This document shows, piece after piece, positions 22,440-34,335 of a stretch of 64,000 nucleotides of DNA. This stretch comes from Pseudomonas asiatica (GTDB taxonomy: Bacteria; Pseudomonadota; Gammaproteobacteria; Pseudomonadales; Pseudomonadaceae). The translations under genes were made by a program, and so were the position numbers. The notes under the pieces were generated by a model. That model was not told where the DNA came from and did no database searches. It worked only from the letters and a program-made list of their open reading frames with translations. Within the stretch, counting starts at the first letter, position 1; each line of letters starts with the position of its first letter. The stretch is from the NCBI RefSeq assembly GCF_040214835.1, contig NZ_CP157874.1, positions 249,001 through 313,000 of the forward strand, in the 5' to 3' direction.

Positions 22440-22656
22440 GTAAACCACCTGACATTTGTGAATACGGGGGTCGCCTGTGGGCCTGTCGCCCGGCGGCGCT
22501 GGATGAAAGCCGCGCATTATACCCATCGCAAACGGCTTGCGGTGATGGCGCCCGGCCAGCCGGAACTGGCGCCGGGGGAAAAATCTGCTAACAATGCTCA
22601 CGCAACGTGCAGCAATGGCTACGCCATAATGCGCGGCGATATCAGAGGAGTTATTC

Positions 22657-23397
22657 ATGACCGGCACGCCAAACACCGCTGAAGGTGACAAGATTCTCAT
22701 CGTCGACGACGACCCGGGGCTGAGCAGCCTGCTGGAACGTTTCTTCACCAGCAAGGGCTACCGTGCCCGTGCGGTGCCCAACACCGAGCAGATGGACCGC
22801 CTGCTGCAGCGTGAGGTGTTCAACCTGGTGGTGCTCGACCTGATGCTGCCCGGCGAGGATGGCCTGTCGGCGTGCAAGCGCCTGCGCCAGCAGAACAACC
22901 AGATCCCGATCATCATGCTCACCGCCAAGGGCGATGAACTCAGCCGTATCAAGGGCCTGGAGCTGGGCGCCGACGACTACCTGGGCAAGCCGTTCAACCC
23001 GGACGAGCTGATGGCCCGGGTCAAGGCCGTGCTGCGCCGTCAGGCACCGAGCGTGCCGGGTGCGCCTGGTAGCGAAGACGAGTCGGTCACCTTCGGCGAC
23101 TACGAGCTGTCGCTGGCCACCCGCGAACTCAAGCGTGGCGACGAAGTGCACATGCTCACCACCGGCGAGTTCGCCGTGCTCAAGGCGCTGGTGATGCACG
23201 CACGCGAGCCGCTGACCCGCGACAAGCTGATGAACCTGGCGCGTGGCCGCGAATGGGATGCGCTGGAACGCTCCATCGACGTGCAGATTTCGCGTCTGCG
23301 CCGCATGATCGAGCCGGACCCGTCAAAGCCGCGTTATATCCAGACCGTGTGGGGCGTGGGCTACGTGTTCGTGCCGGACGGAAACGCCGGTAAATGA
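22657..23397 (+). CDS. ompR: OmpR-type response regulator
   Basis: Response regulator of 246 residues: receiver domain (about 11-125) with phospho-acceptor D61 in [12 protein letters not shown] and the switch Lys in [11 protein letters not shown], then a winged-helix DNA-binding domain (about 145-240, ending [10 protein letters not shown]). RBS AGAGGAG precedes the ATG. It precedes envZ by 13 bases. By synteny with P. aeruginosa (next to tex and gshA) this is the AmgR equivalent, which responds to envelope stress and aminoglycosides. Confidence 0.93.
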   Translation: MTGTPNTAEGDKILIVDDDPGLSSLLERFFTSKGYRARAVPNTEQMDRLLQREVFNLVVLDLMLPGEDGLSACKRLRQQNNQIPIIMLTAKGDELSRIKGLELGADDYLGKPFNPDELMARVKAVLRRQAPSVPGAPGSEDESVTFGDYELSLATRELKRGDEVHMLTTGEFAVLKALVMHAREPLTRDKLMNLARGREWDALERSIDVQISRLRRMIEPDPSKPRYIQTVWGVGYVFVPDGNAGK

Positions 23398-23410
23398 TGC
23401 CGCGTCGTCG

Positions 23411-24724
23411 ATGAAAACACCGCTCTGGTTTCCGCAAAGTTTCTTCGCCCGCACCCTGTGGCTGGTGTTGATCGTCGTCCTGTTCTCCAAGGCCTTGACC
23501 CTGGTCTACCTGTTGATGAACGAGGACGTGCTGGTCGACCGTCAGTACAGCCACGGTGTTGCGCTGACCCTGCGCGCCTATTGGGCGGCCGACGAAGAAA
23601 ACCGCGACAAGATCGCCGAAGCGGCAGGCCTTATCCGGGTCACCGGCTCGGGCGTGCCCGAGGGTGAGCAGCACTGGCCCTACAGCGAAATCTACCAACG
23701 GCAGATGCAGGCCGAGTTGGGCGAAGACACCGAGGTACGGCTGCGCATTCATGCGCCGCCGGCGTTGTGGGTCAATGCGCCAAGCCTGGGCCCGGGCTGG
23801 TTGAAGGTACCGCTGTACCCGCACCCGCTGCGTGGGCAGAAGATCTGGAACGTGCTGGGTTGGTTCCTGGCCATCGGCCTGTTGTCCACAGCTTCGGCCT
23901 GGATCTTCGTGCGCCAGCTGAACCAGCCGCTCAAGCGCCTGGTGTTCGCCGCCCGGCAGTTGGGCCAGGGGCGCAGCGTGCGCCTGCCGATCAGCGACAC
24001 GCCCAGCGAGATGACCGAGGTGTACAAGGCCTTCAACCAGATGGCCGAGGATGTCGAGCAGGCCGGGCGCGAGCGCGAGCTGATGCTGGCCGGGGTTTCC
24101 CACGACCTGCGCACACCGCTGACGCGCCTGCGCCTGTCGTTGTCGTTGCTGGACAGCGACAGCGAACTGAGTGACGACATGGTCCGCGATATCGAGGACA
24201 TGGACGCGATCCTCGATCAGTTCCTGGCCTTTATCCGCGATGGCCGTGACGAGCCGGTTGAGGAGGTCGACCTGGCCGACCTGGTGCGCGAAGTGGTGGC
24301 GCCGTACAACCAGCCGGAAGAACGGGTGCGGCTGTGCCTGGAGCCGATCCCACCGTTCCCGCTGCGCCGGGTTTCGCTCAAGCGCATGCTGGGCAACCTG
24401 ATCGGCAATGCCCTGCACCACGCCGGCAAGGGGGTCGAGGTGGCCGCCTATGTGTCGGGCGACGAGAGTGCGCCGTATGTGGTGCTGAGCGTGCTGGACC
24501 GCGGGACGGGGATCGACGAGTCGGAGCTGGAGACCATCTTCAACCCGTTCATTCGTGGTGACCGGGCCCGGGGTGGCAAGGGCACCGGGCTGGGGCTGGC
24601 GATCGTCAAGCGGATTGCGGCGCAGCATGGTGGGAATGTGGAACTGCGCAATCGCTCTGGTGGCGGGATCGAGGCGCGGGTACGGTTGCCTTTGGGGCTG
24701 TTGCTGCCGCGTAATGCCGTGTGA
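23411..24724 (+). CDS. envZ: EnvZ-type sensor histidine kinase
   Basis: Inner-membrane histidine kinase of 437 residues. Membrane segments are at about 16-37 and 148-168, with a periplasmic domain between. HAMP follows, then HisKA with the phospho-His in GVSHDLRTPLTRLRLSLSLL (about 231-250), then HATPase_c with the N box GNLIGNALHHAG and G box GKGTGLGLAIVKRI. Partner of ompR upstream. AmgS equivalent in P. aeruginosa by gene order. Followed by a convergent rimK with a REP pair between. Confidence 0.93.
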   Translation: MKTPLWFPQSFFARTLWLVLIVVLFSKALTLVYLLMNEDVLVDRQYSHGVALTLRAYWAADEENRDKIAEAAGLIRVTGSGVPEGEQHWPYSEIYQRQMQAELGEDTEVRLRIHAPPALWVNAPSLGPGWLKVPLYPHPLRGQKIWNVLGWFLAIGLLSTASAWIFVRQLNQPLKRLVFAARQLGQGRSVRLPISDTPSEMTEVYKAFNQMAEDVEQAGRERELMLAGVSHDLRTPLTRLRLSLSLLDSDSELSDDMVRDIEDMDAILDQFLAFIRDGRDEPVEEVDLADLVREVVAPYNQPEERVRLCLEPIPPFPLRRVSLKRMLGNLIGNALHHAGKGVEVAAYVSGDESAPYVVLSVLDRGTGIDESELETIFNPFIRGDRARGGKGTGLGLAIVKRIAAQHGGNVELRNRSGGGIEARVRLPLGLLLPRNAV

Positions 24725-24729
24725 TTGCC

Positions 24730-24832
24730 GGGGCCGCTTTGCGGCCCTTTCGCGACACAAGGCCGCTCCTACAGAGGATCGCGTAATCCTGTAGGAGCGG
24801 CCTTGTGTCGCGATGGGCTGCGCAGCAGCCCC
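24730..24832. repeat. Inverted REP pair, family B
   Basis: Inverted GCGACACAAGGCCGC copies between the convergent envZ and rimK genes. Confidence 0.92.
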
Positions 24833-24838
24833 AAAATC

Positions 24839-25744
24839 TCAGCCCTTACCCTTGGTCCGAGTCTGATTAGGCCCGCCATTCTTCTCGAGATGCTCGATGA
24901 TCATGGCGGCCACGTTCTTGCCGGTGGTCACTTCAATCCCCTCCAGCCCCGGCGACGAGTTCACCTCCATCACCAGCGGCCCGTGGTTGGAGCGCAGGAT
25001 ATCCACACCCGCCACACTCAAGCCCATCACCTTGGCCGCGCGTATGGCGGTCATGCGTTCTTCCGGGGTGATCTTGATCAGGCTGGCCACCCCACCTCGG
25101 TGCAGGTTGGAGCGGAATTCCCCAGGCTTGGCCTGGCGCTTCATCGACGCGATGACCTTGTCGCCGACCACGAAGCAGCGGATATCCGCGCCACCCGCTT
25201 CCTTGATGTATTCCTGCACCATGATGTTCTGCTTCAACCCCATGAACGCCTCGATCACCGATTCGGCGGCCTTGGTGGTTTCGCACAGCACCACGCCGAT
25301 GCCCTGTGTGCCTTCCAGCACCTTGATCACCAGCGGGGCGCCGTTGACCATCTGGATCAGGTCGGGGATGTCGTCCGGCGAGTGGGCGAAGCCGGTAATC
25401 GGCAGGCCGATGCCGCGCCGCGACAGCAGTTGCAGCGAGCGCAGCTTGTCGCGGGAGCGGGCTATCGCTACCGACTCGTTGAGCGGATACACGCCCATCA
25501 TCTCGAACTGGCGCAGCACCGCGCAGCCATAGAAGGTCACCGAGGCACCGATGCGCGGGATCACTGCGTCGAAGCCTTCCAGCGGCTTGCCGCGGTAGTG
25601 GATCTGCGGCTTGTGGCTGGCAATGTTCATGTAGGCCCGCAGGGTATCGATCACCACCATTTCGTGGCCCCGCTGGGTACCGGCTTCGACCAGGCGGCGG
25701 GTGGAATACAGACGCGGATTGCGCGACAGCACAGCGATCTTCAT
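24839..25744 (-). CDS. rimK: Ribosomal protein S6-glutamate ligase
   Basis: ATP-grasp ligase that adds glutamates to the C-terminus of ribosomal protein S6. It has 301 residues, the family length. [20 protein letters not shown] begins the pre-ATP-grasp domain; the ATP-grasp core includes [17 protein letters not shown] and the metal-binding end [15 protein letters not shown] (about 254-268). ATG 25744 overlaps the stop of the protease gene upstream (ATGA), so the pair is coupled. In P. fluorescens RimK modulates ribosome composition and c-di-GMP-linked behaviour. Confidence 0.95.
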   Translation of the reverse strand: MKIAVLSRNPRLYSTRRLVEAGTQRGHEMVVIDTLRAYMNIASHKPQIHYRGKPLEGFDAVIPRIGASVTFYGCAVLRQFEMMGVYPLNESVAIARSRDKLRSLQLLSRRGIGLPITGFAHSPDDIPDLIQMVNGAPLVIKVLEGTQGIGVVLCETTKAAESVIEAFMGLKQNIMVQEYIKEAGGADIRCFVVGDKVIASMKRQAKPGEFRSNLHRGGVASLIKITPEERMTAIRAAKVMGLSVAGVDILRSNHGPLVMEVNSSPGLEGIEVTTGKNVAAMIIEHLEKNGGPNQTRTKGKG

Positions 25745-26223
25745 GCAGCACCTGTGGCAGTAGAAAGGGTGGCCGGGAAGGCCGGTTTGTCTTGTACGTA
25801 TTTGAGGCCAGGGTTGACCACCAGCTGGCCATGGATCAGGGCCTTGGAACCCAGCAACAGGCGATAACGCATGTTCTTGCGGCAGGCCAGGGTGAACTCC
25901 ACCTCCCACACACCATCGCCCAGGGCCAGTGACGTGCGGATGACATAGCGGGTCTGGGCCTGGCCGTTGGAGCTCTTGATGGTTTTCATGGTCACCAGCG
26001 GTGCCTCGCAGCGGCGGTGGCGCAACTGCACCACCGAGCCCAGGTGTGCGGTGAAACGGACCCAGGGCTGGCCGTCGCGCTCGAACGGTTCCACCTCGGT
26101 GGCGTGCAGGCTGGAGGTGCTGGCGCCAGTGTCGATCTTGGCGCGCAGCCCGGCCACGCCAAGGTCGGGCAGGGCGACCCACTCGCGCAGGCCGATCACA
26201 GTCAAATGGTCAAATGTCTTCAC
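25741..26223 (-). CDS. ATP-dependent zinc protease family / RimB-like retropepsin-type protein
   Basis: About 160 residues of the family often named ATP-dependent zinc protease (PF05618). The block [16 protein letters not shown] (about 25-40) contains the DTGA motif of retropepsin-like aspartic proteases. The name rimB is used for such a gene next to rimK in P. fluorescens, where it opposes or tunes S6 modification; I infer the same here. The start is GTG at 26223 with AGGGTG upstream; an ATG at 26280 in the same frame would add 19 residues. No separate rimA is seen. Confidence 0.78.
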   Translation of the reverse strand: MKTFDHLTVIGLREWVALPDLGVAGLRAKIDTGASTSSLHATEVEPFERDGQPWVRFTAHLGSVVQLRHRRCEAPLVTMKTIKSSNGQAQTRYVIRTSLALGDGVWEVEFTLACRKNMRYRLLLGSKALIHGQLVVNPGLKYVQDKPAFPATLSTATGAA

Positions 26224-26332
26224 GGAACGCACCCTGCGGATGAGGTGGTGAACTGTAAGCACGGCGGGGATTTTTTGCATCCGATCGTTACGGTAGTACA
26301 GTTCGATGAAACACAGCGTTCGAGGTAACGGG

Positions 26333-26734
26333 ATGGCACAAAAAGCCGAAGACGACGACAAGGTCCGCCTGGACAAATGGCTTTGGGCGGCACGCTTCTA
26401 CAAGACCCGCGCGCTGGCCAAGGCGGCGATCGAGAGCGGCAAGGTGCATTGCCGGGGTGAGCGCTGCAAGCCGGGCAAGGAGCCGCGGGTGGGTGACGAG
26501 TTCGTGCTGCGCACCGGGTTCGACGAGCGCACCGTGGTGGTGAAGGCTCTGTCGGTAGTGCGGCGTGGGGCGCCAGAGGCGCAGACGTTGTACGAAGAGA
26601 CCGAGGACAGCGTGCGCCGGCGTGAACAGGCGGCGGAACTGCGCAAGGCCGGGGCGATGGGCGTGACCACCGATGGGCGGCCGACCAAGAAGCAGCGGCG
26701 GCAGATTCACCAGTTGCATGGGAGCTTCGAATAG
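26333..26734 (+). CDS. hslR: Heat shock protein 15 (ribosome-associated S4-domain protein)
   Basis: Binds free 50S subunits with a nascent chain attached and aids ribosome rescue and recycling. It has 133 residues, equal to E. coli Hsp15. The S4 RNA-binding domain is in residues about 9-70 (RLDKWLWAARFYKTRALAKA). The C-terminus is basic (PTKKQRRQIHQLHG). ATG 26333 with GAGGT upstream; the earlier in-frame start at 26306 is out of line with the family. Divergent from the RimB-like gene. Confidence 0.94.
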   Translation: MAQKAEDDDKVRLDKWLWAARFYKTRALAKAAIESGKVHCRGERCKPGKEPRVGDEFVLRTGFDERTVVVKALSVVRRGAPEAQTLYEETEDSVRRREQAAELRKAGAMGVTTDGRPTKKQRRQIHQLHGSFE

Positions 26735-26736
26735 CC

Positions 26737-26855
26737 GGGGCCGCTTTGCGGCCCATCGCCGGCAAGCCAGCTCCCACGGGTACTGCGCAAGCCCTGAAAC
26801 TTGTGCAATCCCTGTAGGAGCGGCCTTGTGTCGCGATGGGCTACGCAGTAGCCCC
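26737..26855. repeat. Inverted REP pair with arms of two families (C and B)
   Basis: Left arm carries the family C core (GCCGGCAAGCCAGCTCCCAC), right arm the family B core (GTAGGAGCGGCCTTGTGTCGCG). Flanks GGGCCGC and GTAGCCC complete the element. Confidence 0.85.
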
Positions 26856-26861
26856 AAGGAT

Positions 26862-27656
26862 CTAGCGGGTCACCGCCAAGCGCCCGACCAACGGTAACTT
26901 GGCCGCTATCGCGAACAACGGCGCCGTCCAGCGCATCAGCACCGCGCTCCCCTTGGCCGCCAGCGGCGTGTAGCAGCTCCAGCCCAACGCCAGCACCGCC
27001 ATCAGCAGCCCGCCGATGTAGTCATCCTGCCCCCAGTGGGCACCGGCCACCAGGCGCGGCAACATGAACAACACCGCAAGCCCCCAGACCACCAGATACT
27101 GCACCAGGCGGCGGCTGAACACGCTCATGAACAGCGCCCAGACCAGCAGCACCGAGGCATGATCCCCCGGGAAACTCTTGCTGGAACGGTCCTTGAGCTC
27201 CCAGGCCGCCTCCAGGTTCGGATAGTAGTCGCTGAGGTGCACCACCTCGTCGAACATCATCGAAGGGCTCTTGTGCTGCCAGCCGGCTGCATCCACCCAC
27301 TTGGAAAACAGCGCGCGAATCACCACTAAGAGGATTAGCGTGACCAGGAAGCCGAAAAAGGCCTGGCGCACCTGGGTTGCCTTGAACACCCAGTCGCCAC
27401 GGATAAGCACTGCCAGAAGGATCAGGCCGACGACGATGTCGAATGGGCGCAGGCTACCGACGGTCCAGATGTAGCGCCAGGTGGTGTTGTCGGCCAGCGG
27501 CGCATTCAGGCTGTGGAACAGCCACTCGTCGAAAGTCAGGCACAAGATCTGGCCAATGGGCCATAACCAGAAACACAGTAGAGCGATAGGAAGCAGCGTA
27601 CAGGCTGCCAATGGCCCCCAGGACCACCTTGCTTGGAACAGTGGTCGATTGTCCAT
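26862..27656 (-). CDS. PAP2-family membrane phosphatase
   Basis: Membrane phosphatase of 264 residues, likely acting on a lipid phosphate or diphosphate at the inner membrane. There are five or six hydrophobic segments. Catalytic pattern: KDRSSKSFPGDHAS (about 156-169, the PGDH in place of the usual PSGH) and RLVAGAHWGQDDYIGG (about 203-218), giving the H and D of the third motif. Close relatives act on undecaprenyl diphosphate or dephosphorylate lipid A, but the substrate here is not determined. Divergent from hslO. Confidence 0.85.
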   Translation of the reverse strand: MDNRPLFQARWSWGPLAACTLLPIALLCFWLWPIGQILCLTFDEWLFHSLNAPLADNTTWRYIWTVGSLRPFDIVVGLILLAVLIRGDWVFKATQVRQAFFGFLVTLILLVVIRALFSKWVDAAGWQHKSPSMMFDEVVHLSDYYPNLEAAWELKDRSSKSFPGDHASVLLVWALFMSVFSRRLVQYLVVWGLAVLFMLPRLVAGAHWGQDDYIGGLLMAVLALGWSCYTPLAAKGSAVLMRWTAPLFAIAAKLPLVGRLAVTR

Positions 27657-27777
27657 AAAATACCTCTATTGCAAACAGGAATCGGAGCGCCTTGTGAGCG
27701 CTCTGTCACGGGGTTCTCGGATGTTTTCCGACAACCCTTGTAACCATTTTGTCATCATTTTCAGATAGCCAAAACCT

Positions 27778-28677
27778 ATGAGCGACTTGCCTGATACCGA
27801 TTTCACCCAACGTTTCATCTTCGACGAGCGCGATGTGCGCGGCGAGTGGGTGTCTCTCGATGACAGCTACGCCGCGGTGCTGGCGCGTCATGAGTACCCG
27901 CAGCCGGTGCAGGCACTGCTGGGCGAGCTGATGGCCGCCACCGCCTTGCTGGTGGGGGCGCTGAAGTTCGACGGCCTGCTGATTCTGCAGGCGCGTTCCG
28001 CAGGGCCGATCCCGCTGTTGATGGTCGAATGTTCCGGTGACCGGGACATCCGAGGCATGGCCCGCTACGAAGCGGACCAGATCCCGGCGGATGCGACCCT
28101 GTCGCAGCTGATGCCCGACGGCCACCTGACCCTGACCATCGATCCGGTCAAGGGCCAGCGCTACCAGGGCACCGTCGACCTCGACGGCGCCACCCTGTCG
28201 GAGTGCTTCACCAACTACTTCGTCCAGTCGCAACAGCTCAACACGCGCTTCTGGCTCAACGCCGAAGGCGGCAAGGCTCGTGGCCTGCTGCTGCAGCAAC
28301 TGCCGCGCGATCGCCAGCCGGACGATGAAGAGCGTGAAGAAAGCTGGCAGCACGTTGTGGCATTGGCCACCACGCTCAAGGCTGATGAGTGGGCGCTGGA
28401 CAACGAAACCCTGCTGCACCGCCTGTACCACGAAGATGCCGTGCGCCTGTTCGATATCCAGCCGCTGCGCTTCAATTGCAGCTGCTCGCGCGAACGTTCC
28501 GGCAATGCGCTGGTCAGTTTGGGCGAGCACGATGCCAAGGCGCTGGTGGAAGAATGCGGCGGGCAGGTGGAGATCGATTGCCAGTTCTGCAACGAGCGCT
28601 ATTTCTTCGACGCCAGCGATGTGGCGCAACTGTTTGCTGGTGGCGGCACTGACGTAGCCTCAGAAACTCGTCACTGA
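27778..28677 (+). CDS. hslO: Hsp33 redox-activated chaperone
   Basis: Cytoplasmic chaperone switched on by oxidation and heat. It has 299 residues (E. coli 292). The C-terminal zinc-binding cysteines are in [12 protein letters not shown] (about 231-242) and [12 protein letters not shown] (about 265-276), the CxC-X27-CxxC arrangement. The redox switch is intact. Ends just before a cruciform that may be its terminator. Confidence 0.95.
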   Translation: MSDLPDTDFTQRFIFDERDVRGEWVSLDDSYAAVLARHEYPQPVQALLGELMAATALLVGALKFDGLLILQARSAGPIPLLMVECSGDRDIRGMARYEADQIPADATLSQLMPDGHLTLTIDPVKGQRYQGTVDLDGATLSECFTNYFVQSQQLNTRFWLNAEGGKARGLLLQQLPRDRQPDDEEREESWQHVVALATTLKADEWALDNETLLHRLYHEDAVRLFDIQPLRFNCSCSRERSGNALVSLGEHDAKALVEECGGQVEIDCQFCNERYFFDASDVAQLFAGGGTDVASETRH

Positions 28678-28698
28678 AACGTTTAACTACAGGACAAT

Positions 28699-28752
28699 CT
28701 CCTGTCGAATTGCGCAAAAGCGCAGTTCTGACAGGAGGGGCCTACTTTTTTT
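28699..28752 (+). terminator. Stem-loop after hslO, possibly a terminator
   Basis: Outer repeat CTCCTGTC (28699-28706) pairs with GACAGGAG (28730-28737), enclosing the hairpin TGCGC-AAAA-GCGCA. A run of seven T begins nine bases after it (28746-28752). The distance is greater than for a classic terminator. Confidence 0.5.
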
Positions 28753-28856
28753 GGGCGTTTCTGGCATAATCCGGCCACTTTTTTCGCTGTAGTAGTTTTT
28801 TCAAGACAACTACAAAACGTTTGGAGCACTCGGCCTCGGGCCGGATGGGGTATCTC

Positions 28857-30398
28857 ATGACGCAAGCCAACAACACCGTGTACACCGACCTGAGCGTCGA
28901 TGAGCTGGTAAAAGAAGCGCTGCAACGCGGTGAAGGCGTACTAGCCGATACTGGCGCACTGGTCGTGGAGACCGGTCACCGTACTGGCCGTTCGCCGGCT
29001 GACCGTTTCATCGTCGAAGAGCCTTCCACCCAGGACGCCATTTCCTGGGGCCCGATCAACCGCAAGTTCCCGGCCGACAAGTTCGATGCCCTGTGGGAAC
29101 GCGTCGAGGCGTTCAACAACGCCCAGGATCACTTCGTTTCCTACGTTCACGTAGGGGCGGCCGCCGAGCACTACCTGCCGGTGAAGATGACCACCCAGAC
29201 TGCCTGGCAGAATCTGTTCGGCCGTTGCCTGTTCATCAACCCGGAGCAGTACAACCCGGCTGGCCGTGGCGAGTGGCAGGTCCTCAACGTCGCCAACTTC
29301 GTGTGCGAGCCTGAGCGTGACGGCACCAACTCCGATGGTTGCGTGATCATCAACTTCGCCCAGAAGAAGGTGCTGATCGCTGGCATGCGCTACGCCGGCG
29401 AAATGAAGAAAGCCATGTTCTCGGTGCAGAACTTCCTGCTGCCGGCTGCTGACGTGTTGCCGATGCACTGCGCGGCAAACATCGGCGAACAAGGCGATGT
29501 GACCCTGTTCTTCGGCCTGTCCGGCACCGGCAAGACCACCCTGTCGGCCGACGAAAGCCGTTACCTGATCGGTGACGACGAGCACGGCTGGGGCGAGGGC
29601 GTGGTCTTCAATATCGAAGGCGGTTGCTACGCCAAGTGCATCGACTTGTCCGAGAAGAACGAGCCGGTCATCTGGAAAGCCATCAAGCATGGCGCCGTGC
29701 TGGAAAACGTCGTACTCGACGCCAACAAGCACGCCGACTACACCGATGTCAGCCTGACCCAGAACAGCCGTGCGGCCTACCCGCTGGAGCACGTTGCCAA
29801 GCGTTCCGAAGCGAACCTGGGCGGCGAGCCGAACGCAGTCATCTTCCTGACCTGCGACCTGACTGGTGTTCTGCCTCCGGTTTCGATCCTGAACAACGAG
29901 CAGGCGGCCTACCACTTCCTGTCCGGCTACACCGCGCTGGTCGGTTCCACCGAAATGGGTTCGGGCAGCGGCATCAAGTCGACCTTCTCCACCTGCTTCG
30001 GCGCACCGTTCTTCCCGCGCCCGGCTGGCGAGTACGCCGAGCTGCTGATCAAGCGTATCAAGGGCTTCGACTCGAAGGTCTACCTGGTCAACACCGGCTG
30101 GACCGGCGGTGGCTACGGCGTTGGCAAGCGCTTCAGCATCCCGACCACCCGTGCCGTGATCGCTGCGATCCAGAGCGGCGCGCTGATCGGTGCCGAAACC
30201 GAGCACCTGGACATCATCAACCTGGACGTGCCGAAGGCCGTTCCGGGCGTCGATACCGAGCTGCTCAACCCGCGCACCAACTGGGCTGACAAGGCTGCCT
30301 ACGACGAGGCCGCCAAAGGCCTGGCCAAGCTGTTCATCGAGAACTTCAAGAAGTTCGAAGTTTCCGACGCCATCAAGGCCGCTGGCCCGCAGCTGTAA
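28857..30398 (+). CDS. pckA: Phosphoenolpyruvate carboxykinase (ATP)
   Basis: Converts oxaloacetate and ATP to PEP, CO2 and ADP; first step of gluconeogenesis, important in an organism that grows on organic acids. It has 513 residues. The P-loop is [16 protein letters not shown] (about 220-235), the metal site is LIGDDEHGW, and the substrate loop [14 protein letters not shown] is near residue 41. ATG 28857 is preferred over an in-frame start at 28821. An extended -10 (TGGCATAAT at 28762-28770) is a possible promoter. Confidence 0.96.
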   Translation: MTQANNTVYTDLSVDELVKEALQRGEGVLADTGALVVETGHRTGRSPADRFIVEEPSTQDAISWGPINRKFPADKFDALWERVEAFNNAQDHFVSYVHVGAAAEHYLPVKMTTQTAWQNLFGRCLFINPEQYNPAGRGEWQVLNVANFVCEPERDGTNSDGCVIINFAQKKVLIAGMRYAGEMKKAMFSVQNFLLPAADVLPMHCAANIGEQGDVTLFFGLSGTGKTTLSADESRYLIGDDEHGWGEGVVFNIEGGCYAKCIDLSEKNEPVIWKAIKHGAVLENVVLDANKHADYTDVSLTQNSRAAYPLEHVAKRSEANLGGEPNAVIFLTCDLTGVLPPVSILNNEQAAYHFLSGYTALVGSTEMGSGSGIKSTFSTCFGAPFFPRPAGEYAELLIKRIKGFDSKVYLVNTGWTGGGYGVGKRFSIPTTRAVIAAIQSGALIGAETEHLDIINLDVPKAVPGVDTELLNPRTNWADKAAYDEAAKGLAKLFIENFKKFEVSDAIKAAGPQL

Positions 30399-30420
30399 GC
30401 TGCACCCGCCCGCAACGAGA

Positions 30421-30446
30421 AAGCCGCCCCTTGGGGCGGCTTTTTT
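30421..30446 (+). terminator. Rho-independent terminator of pckA
   Basis: AAGCCGCC...GGCGGCTT stem with a small loop, followed by six T. Confidence 0.92.
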
Positions 30447-30475
30447 GTTTTCTGATTCCCGGCGGGTGCAGTCTC

Positions 30476-30620
30476 TTGTAGGAGCGGCCTTGTGTCGCGA
30501 TGGGCTGCAAAGCAGCCCCGGCAATTCAGGCATGGAAGCTGAAACCCCCGGGGCCGCGTTGCGGCCCATCGCGACACAAGGCCGCTCCTACAGAGGATCG
30601 CGACCCGCGAAGAGGCCGGT
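30476..30620. repeat. Inverted REP pair, family B, with an adjoining family A half-copy
   Basis: An inverted B pair (30476-30597), directly followed by CCCGCGAAGAGGCCGG (30604-30619), the outer end of a family A copy lacking its remainder. Confidence 0.88.
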
Positions 30621-30688
30621 ACAAGCAGCGGAAATCCGGTTTTTCTGTTTCACTGTCAGCATCCATTGCGAAGACAAGAGCCAGCCAG

Positions 30689-31129
30689 ATGACCGAATCC
30701 CCTCAGCGCACTGCCTTCTCCCACTTCCACCCCATCCTCACCCGCCCCCAGGACAATGACCTGAACGGCCACATCGCCGGTGCCACCGTGCATGGCTTCT
30801 TCGAAACCGCCATCCAGGCGTTCCTCGTCGAACAGGCCGACCTGGACCTGCGTGACGGCGAGCTGGCGGCCTTCGTGGTCAGTTCGGCGGCGGATTTCTA
30901 CGCACTGCCCGGCTTCCCGGACGTGCTGGAAGTGGGGCTGGGGGTGGCACGCCTGGCGGGCAGTACGGTGGAGTACCGCCTGGCCCTGTTCCGCCCAGGG
31001 GAGCCGGAGGCGTGTGCGGCAGGCACGGTGGTGCAGGTGTTCATCGAACGCGCCAGTGGCCGGCCAGTGGCATTGCCAGAAGCGCTGCAGGTGATCCTGT
31101 CTGGTTTGCTGCTGGAACAGCAGGCATAA
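30689..31129 (+). CDS. 4HBT-family acyl-CoA thioesterase
   Basis: Hotdog thioesterase of 146 residues. The motif RPQDNDLNGHIAGATVHGFF (about 19-38) has the Asp and His typical of the YbgC/4HBT type, with substitutions in the position that is usually HV. Start ATG 30689 with AAGACAAGAG upstream. Stands alone between pckA and a shared terminator. Substrate unknown. Confidence 0.85.
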   Translation: MTESPQRTAFSHFHPILTRPQDNDLNGHIAGATVHGFFETAIQAFLVEQADLDLRDGELAAFVVSSAADFYALPGFPDVLEVGLGVARLAGSTVEYRLALFRPGEPEACAAGTVVQVFIERASGRPVALPEALQVILSGLLLEQQA

Positions 31130-31131
31130 AA

Positions 31132-31159
31132 AAGCCCCGCTGGCAGGGGCGGGGCTTTT
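31132..31159. terminator. Bidirectional Rho-independent terminator
   Basis: AAGCCCCGC-(8)-GCGGGGCTT with T-run on the plus strand and A-run on the other side, between two convergent genes. Confidence 0.88.
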
Positions 31160-31184
31160 GTTGCCGGGGTAAGGCCCTCAGGCG

Positions 31185-31667
31185 TTAGTCGCGCCAGTGG
31201 CGCTTGTGCTTGCGATGGCCGTAGTGGTGGCCACGGTCCCAGTGGCGGCGGTCGTCGTCATAACCACGACGGTAGCGGCGGCCTTCGTGGTAATCGTCTC
31301 TGTCGGCCTCTTTACCCAGGTAGTTACCCAGTGCGCCACCGGCACCACCGCCGGCTGCTGCGCCAATGTAGCTACCGGTAGTGCCGCCCACGGAGCGGCC
31401 GACCACGTTACCGCCTGCTGCGCCCAGCGCGCCGCCGATAGCGGCTTCCCCACGTTGACGTTTGTCGGCACCCAAGGCACCGCCAGCCGCGCCGCCCAGG
31501 CCGGCACCAATGGCGCCGCCGGTGCTACCACCGATGGAGTTGCCCACCACGGAGCCCAGTACCCCACCCAATGCGCCGCCAATGCCGGCCTCGGTGGTGC
31601 CGCCTGCCATGGCAACGCCGCTGAGCAAGCTGAAAGACAACAACAGTATCGAGGAGTACTTCTTCAT
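31185..31667 (-). CDS. Glycine-zipper outer membrane/periplasmic protein
   Basis: 160 residues. The signal peptide is MKKYSSILLLSFSLLSGVAM (cleavage after AMA at about 21). Then come about 85 residues of glycine-zipper repeats (GGALGGVLGSVVGNSIGG, GAGLGGAAGGAL and so on), which form small transmembrane packing helices. The C-terminal 40 residues are Asp/Arg/His-rich (YDDDRRHWDRGHHYGHRKHK). ATG 31667 has GAGG upstream. Function unknown; the family includes Rcs-type and SlyB-type envelope proteins. Confidence 0.8.
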   Translation of the reverse strand: MKKYSSILLLSFSLLSGVAMAGGTTEAGIGGALGGVLGSVVGNSIGGSTGGAIGAGLGGAAGGALGADKRQRGEAAIGGALGAAGGNVVGRSVGGTTGSYIGAAAGGGAGGALGNYLGKEADRDDYHEGRRYRRGYDDDRRHWDRGHHYGHRKHKRHWRD

Positions 31668-31984
31668 CAAGAGAGCCTCATAAGGATGACGAGGCGATTT
31701 TTGAGCTTTGCAAGCACGCCTGGCAACGGAAATCCGACGAGTAACACGAGTTGTACACAATTCTCTAACTTACTGTATTTACTGTGAAACTTTATCGTTT
31801 TTTCGCTGTCTGAGACCTTTATGACGAAGCCCTGAACCGCTATGGAACAGGGCTTTTTTGATTTTTGCGCAGGGGCTTCCGGCCTCTTCGCGGGTAAACC
31901 CGCTCCCACAGGGATACCACCGCTCTCAGTCCTTGAGTTGCCTCTGTGGGAGCGGGTTTACCCGCGAAGAGGCCAACACCAGTC
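31668..31984. other. Intergenic region between the glycine-zipper and FdhF-like genes
   Basis: About 317 bases. The half next to the zipper gene is AT-rich (31740-31815) and probably contains its promoter. A stretch of T (31854-31866) and an inverted REP pair follow. No gene is seen. Confidence 0.6.
31879..31975. repeat. Inverted REP pair, family A
   Basis: Two inverted copies of the GCGGGTAAACCCGC palindrome just after the stop of the FdhF-like gene. Confidence 0.93.
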
Positions 31985-34330
<2,346 letters not shown>

Positions 34331-34335
34331 GACTG

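Noticed and set aside
24839..26182. Possible RimB-RimK fusion suggested by one continuous minus-strand frame
   Set aside because: The RimB-like protein is in a different frame and its stop overlaps the rimK ATG; the upstream part of the long frame is a shadow.
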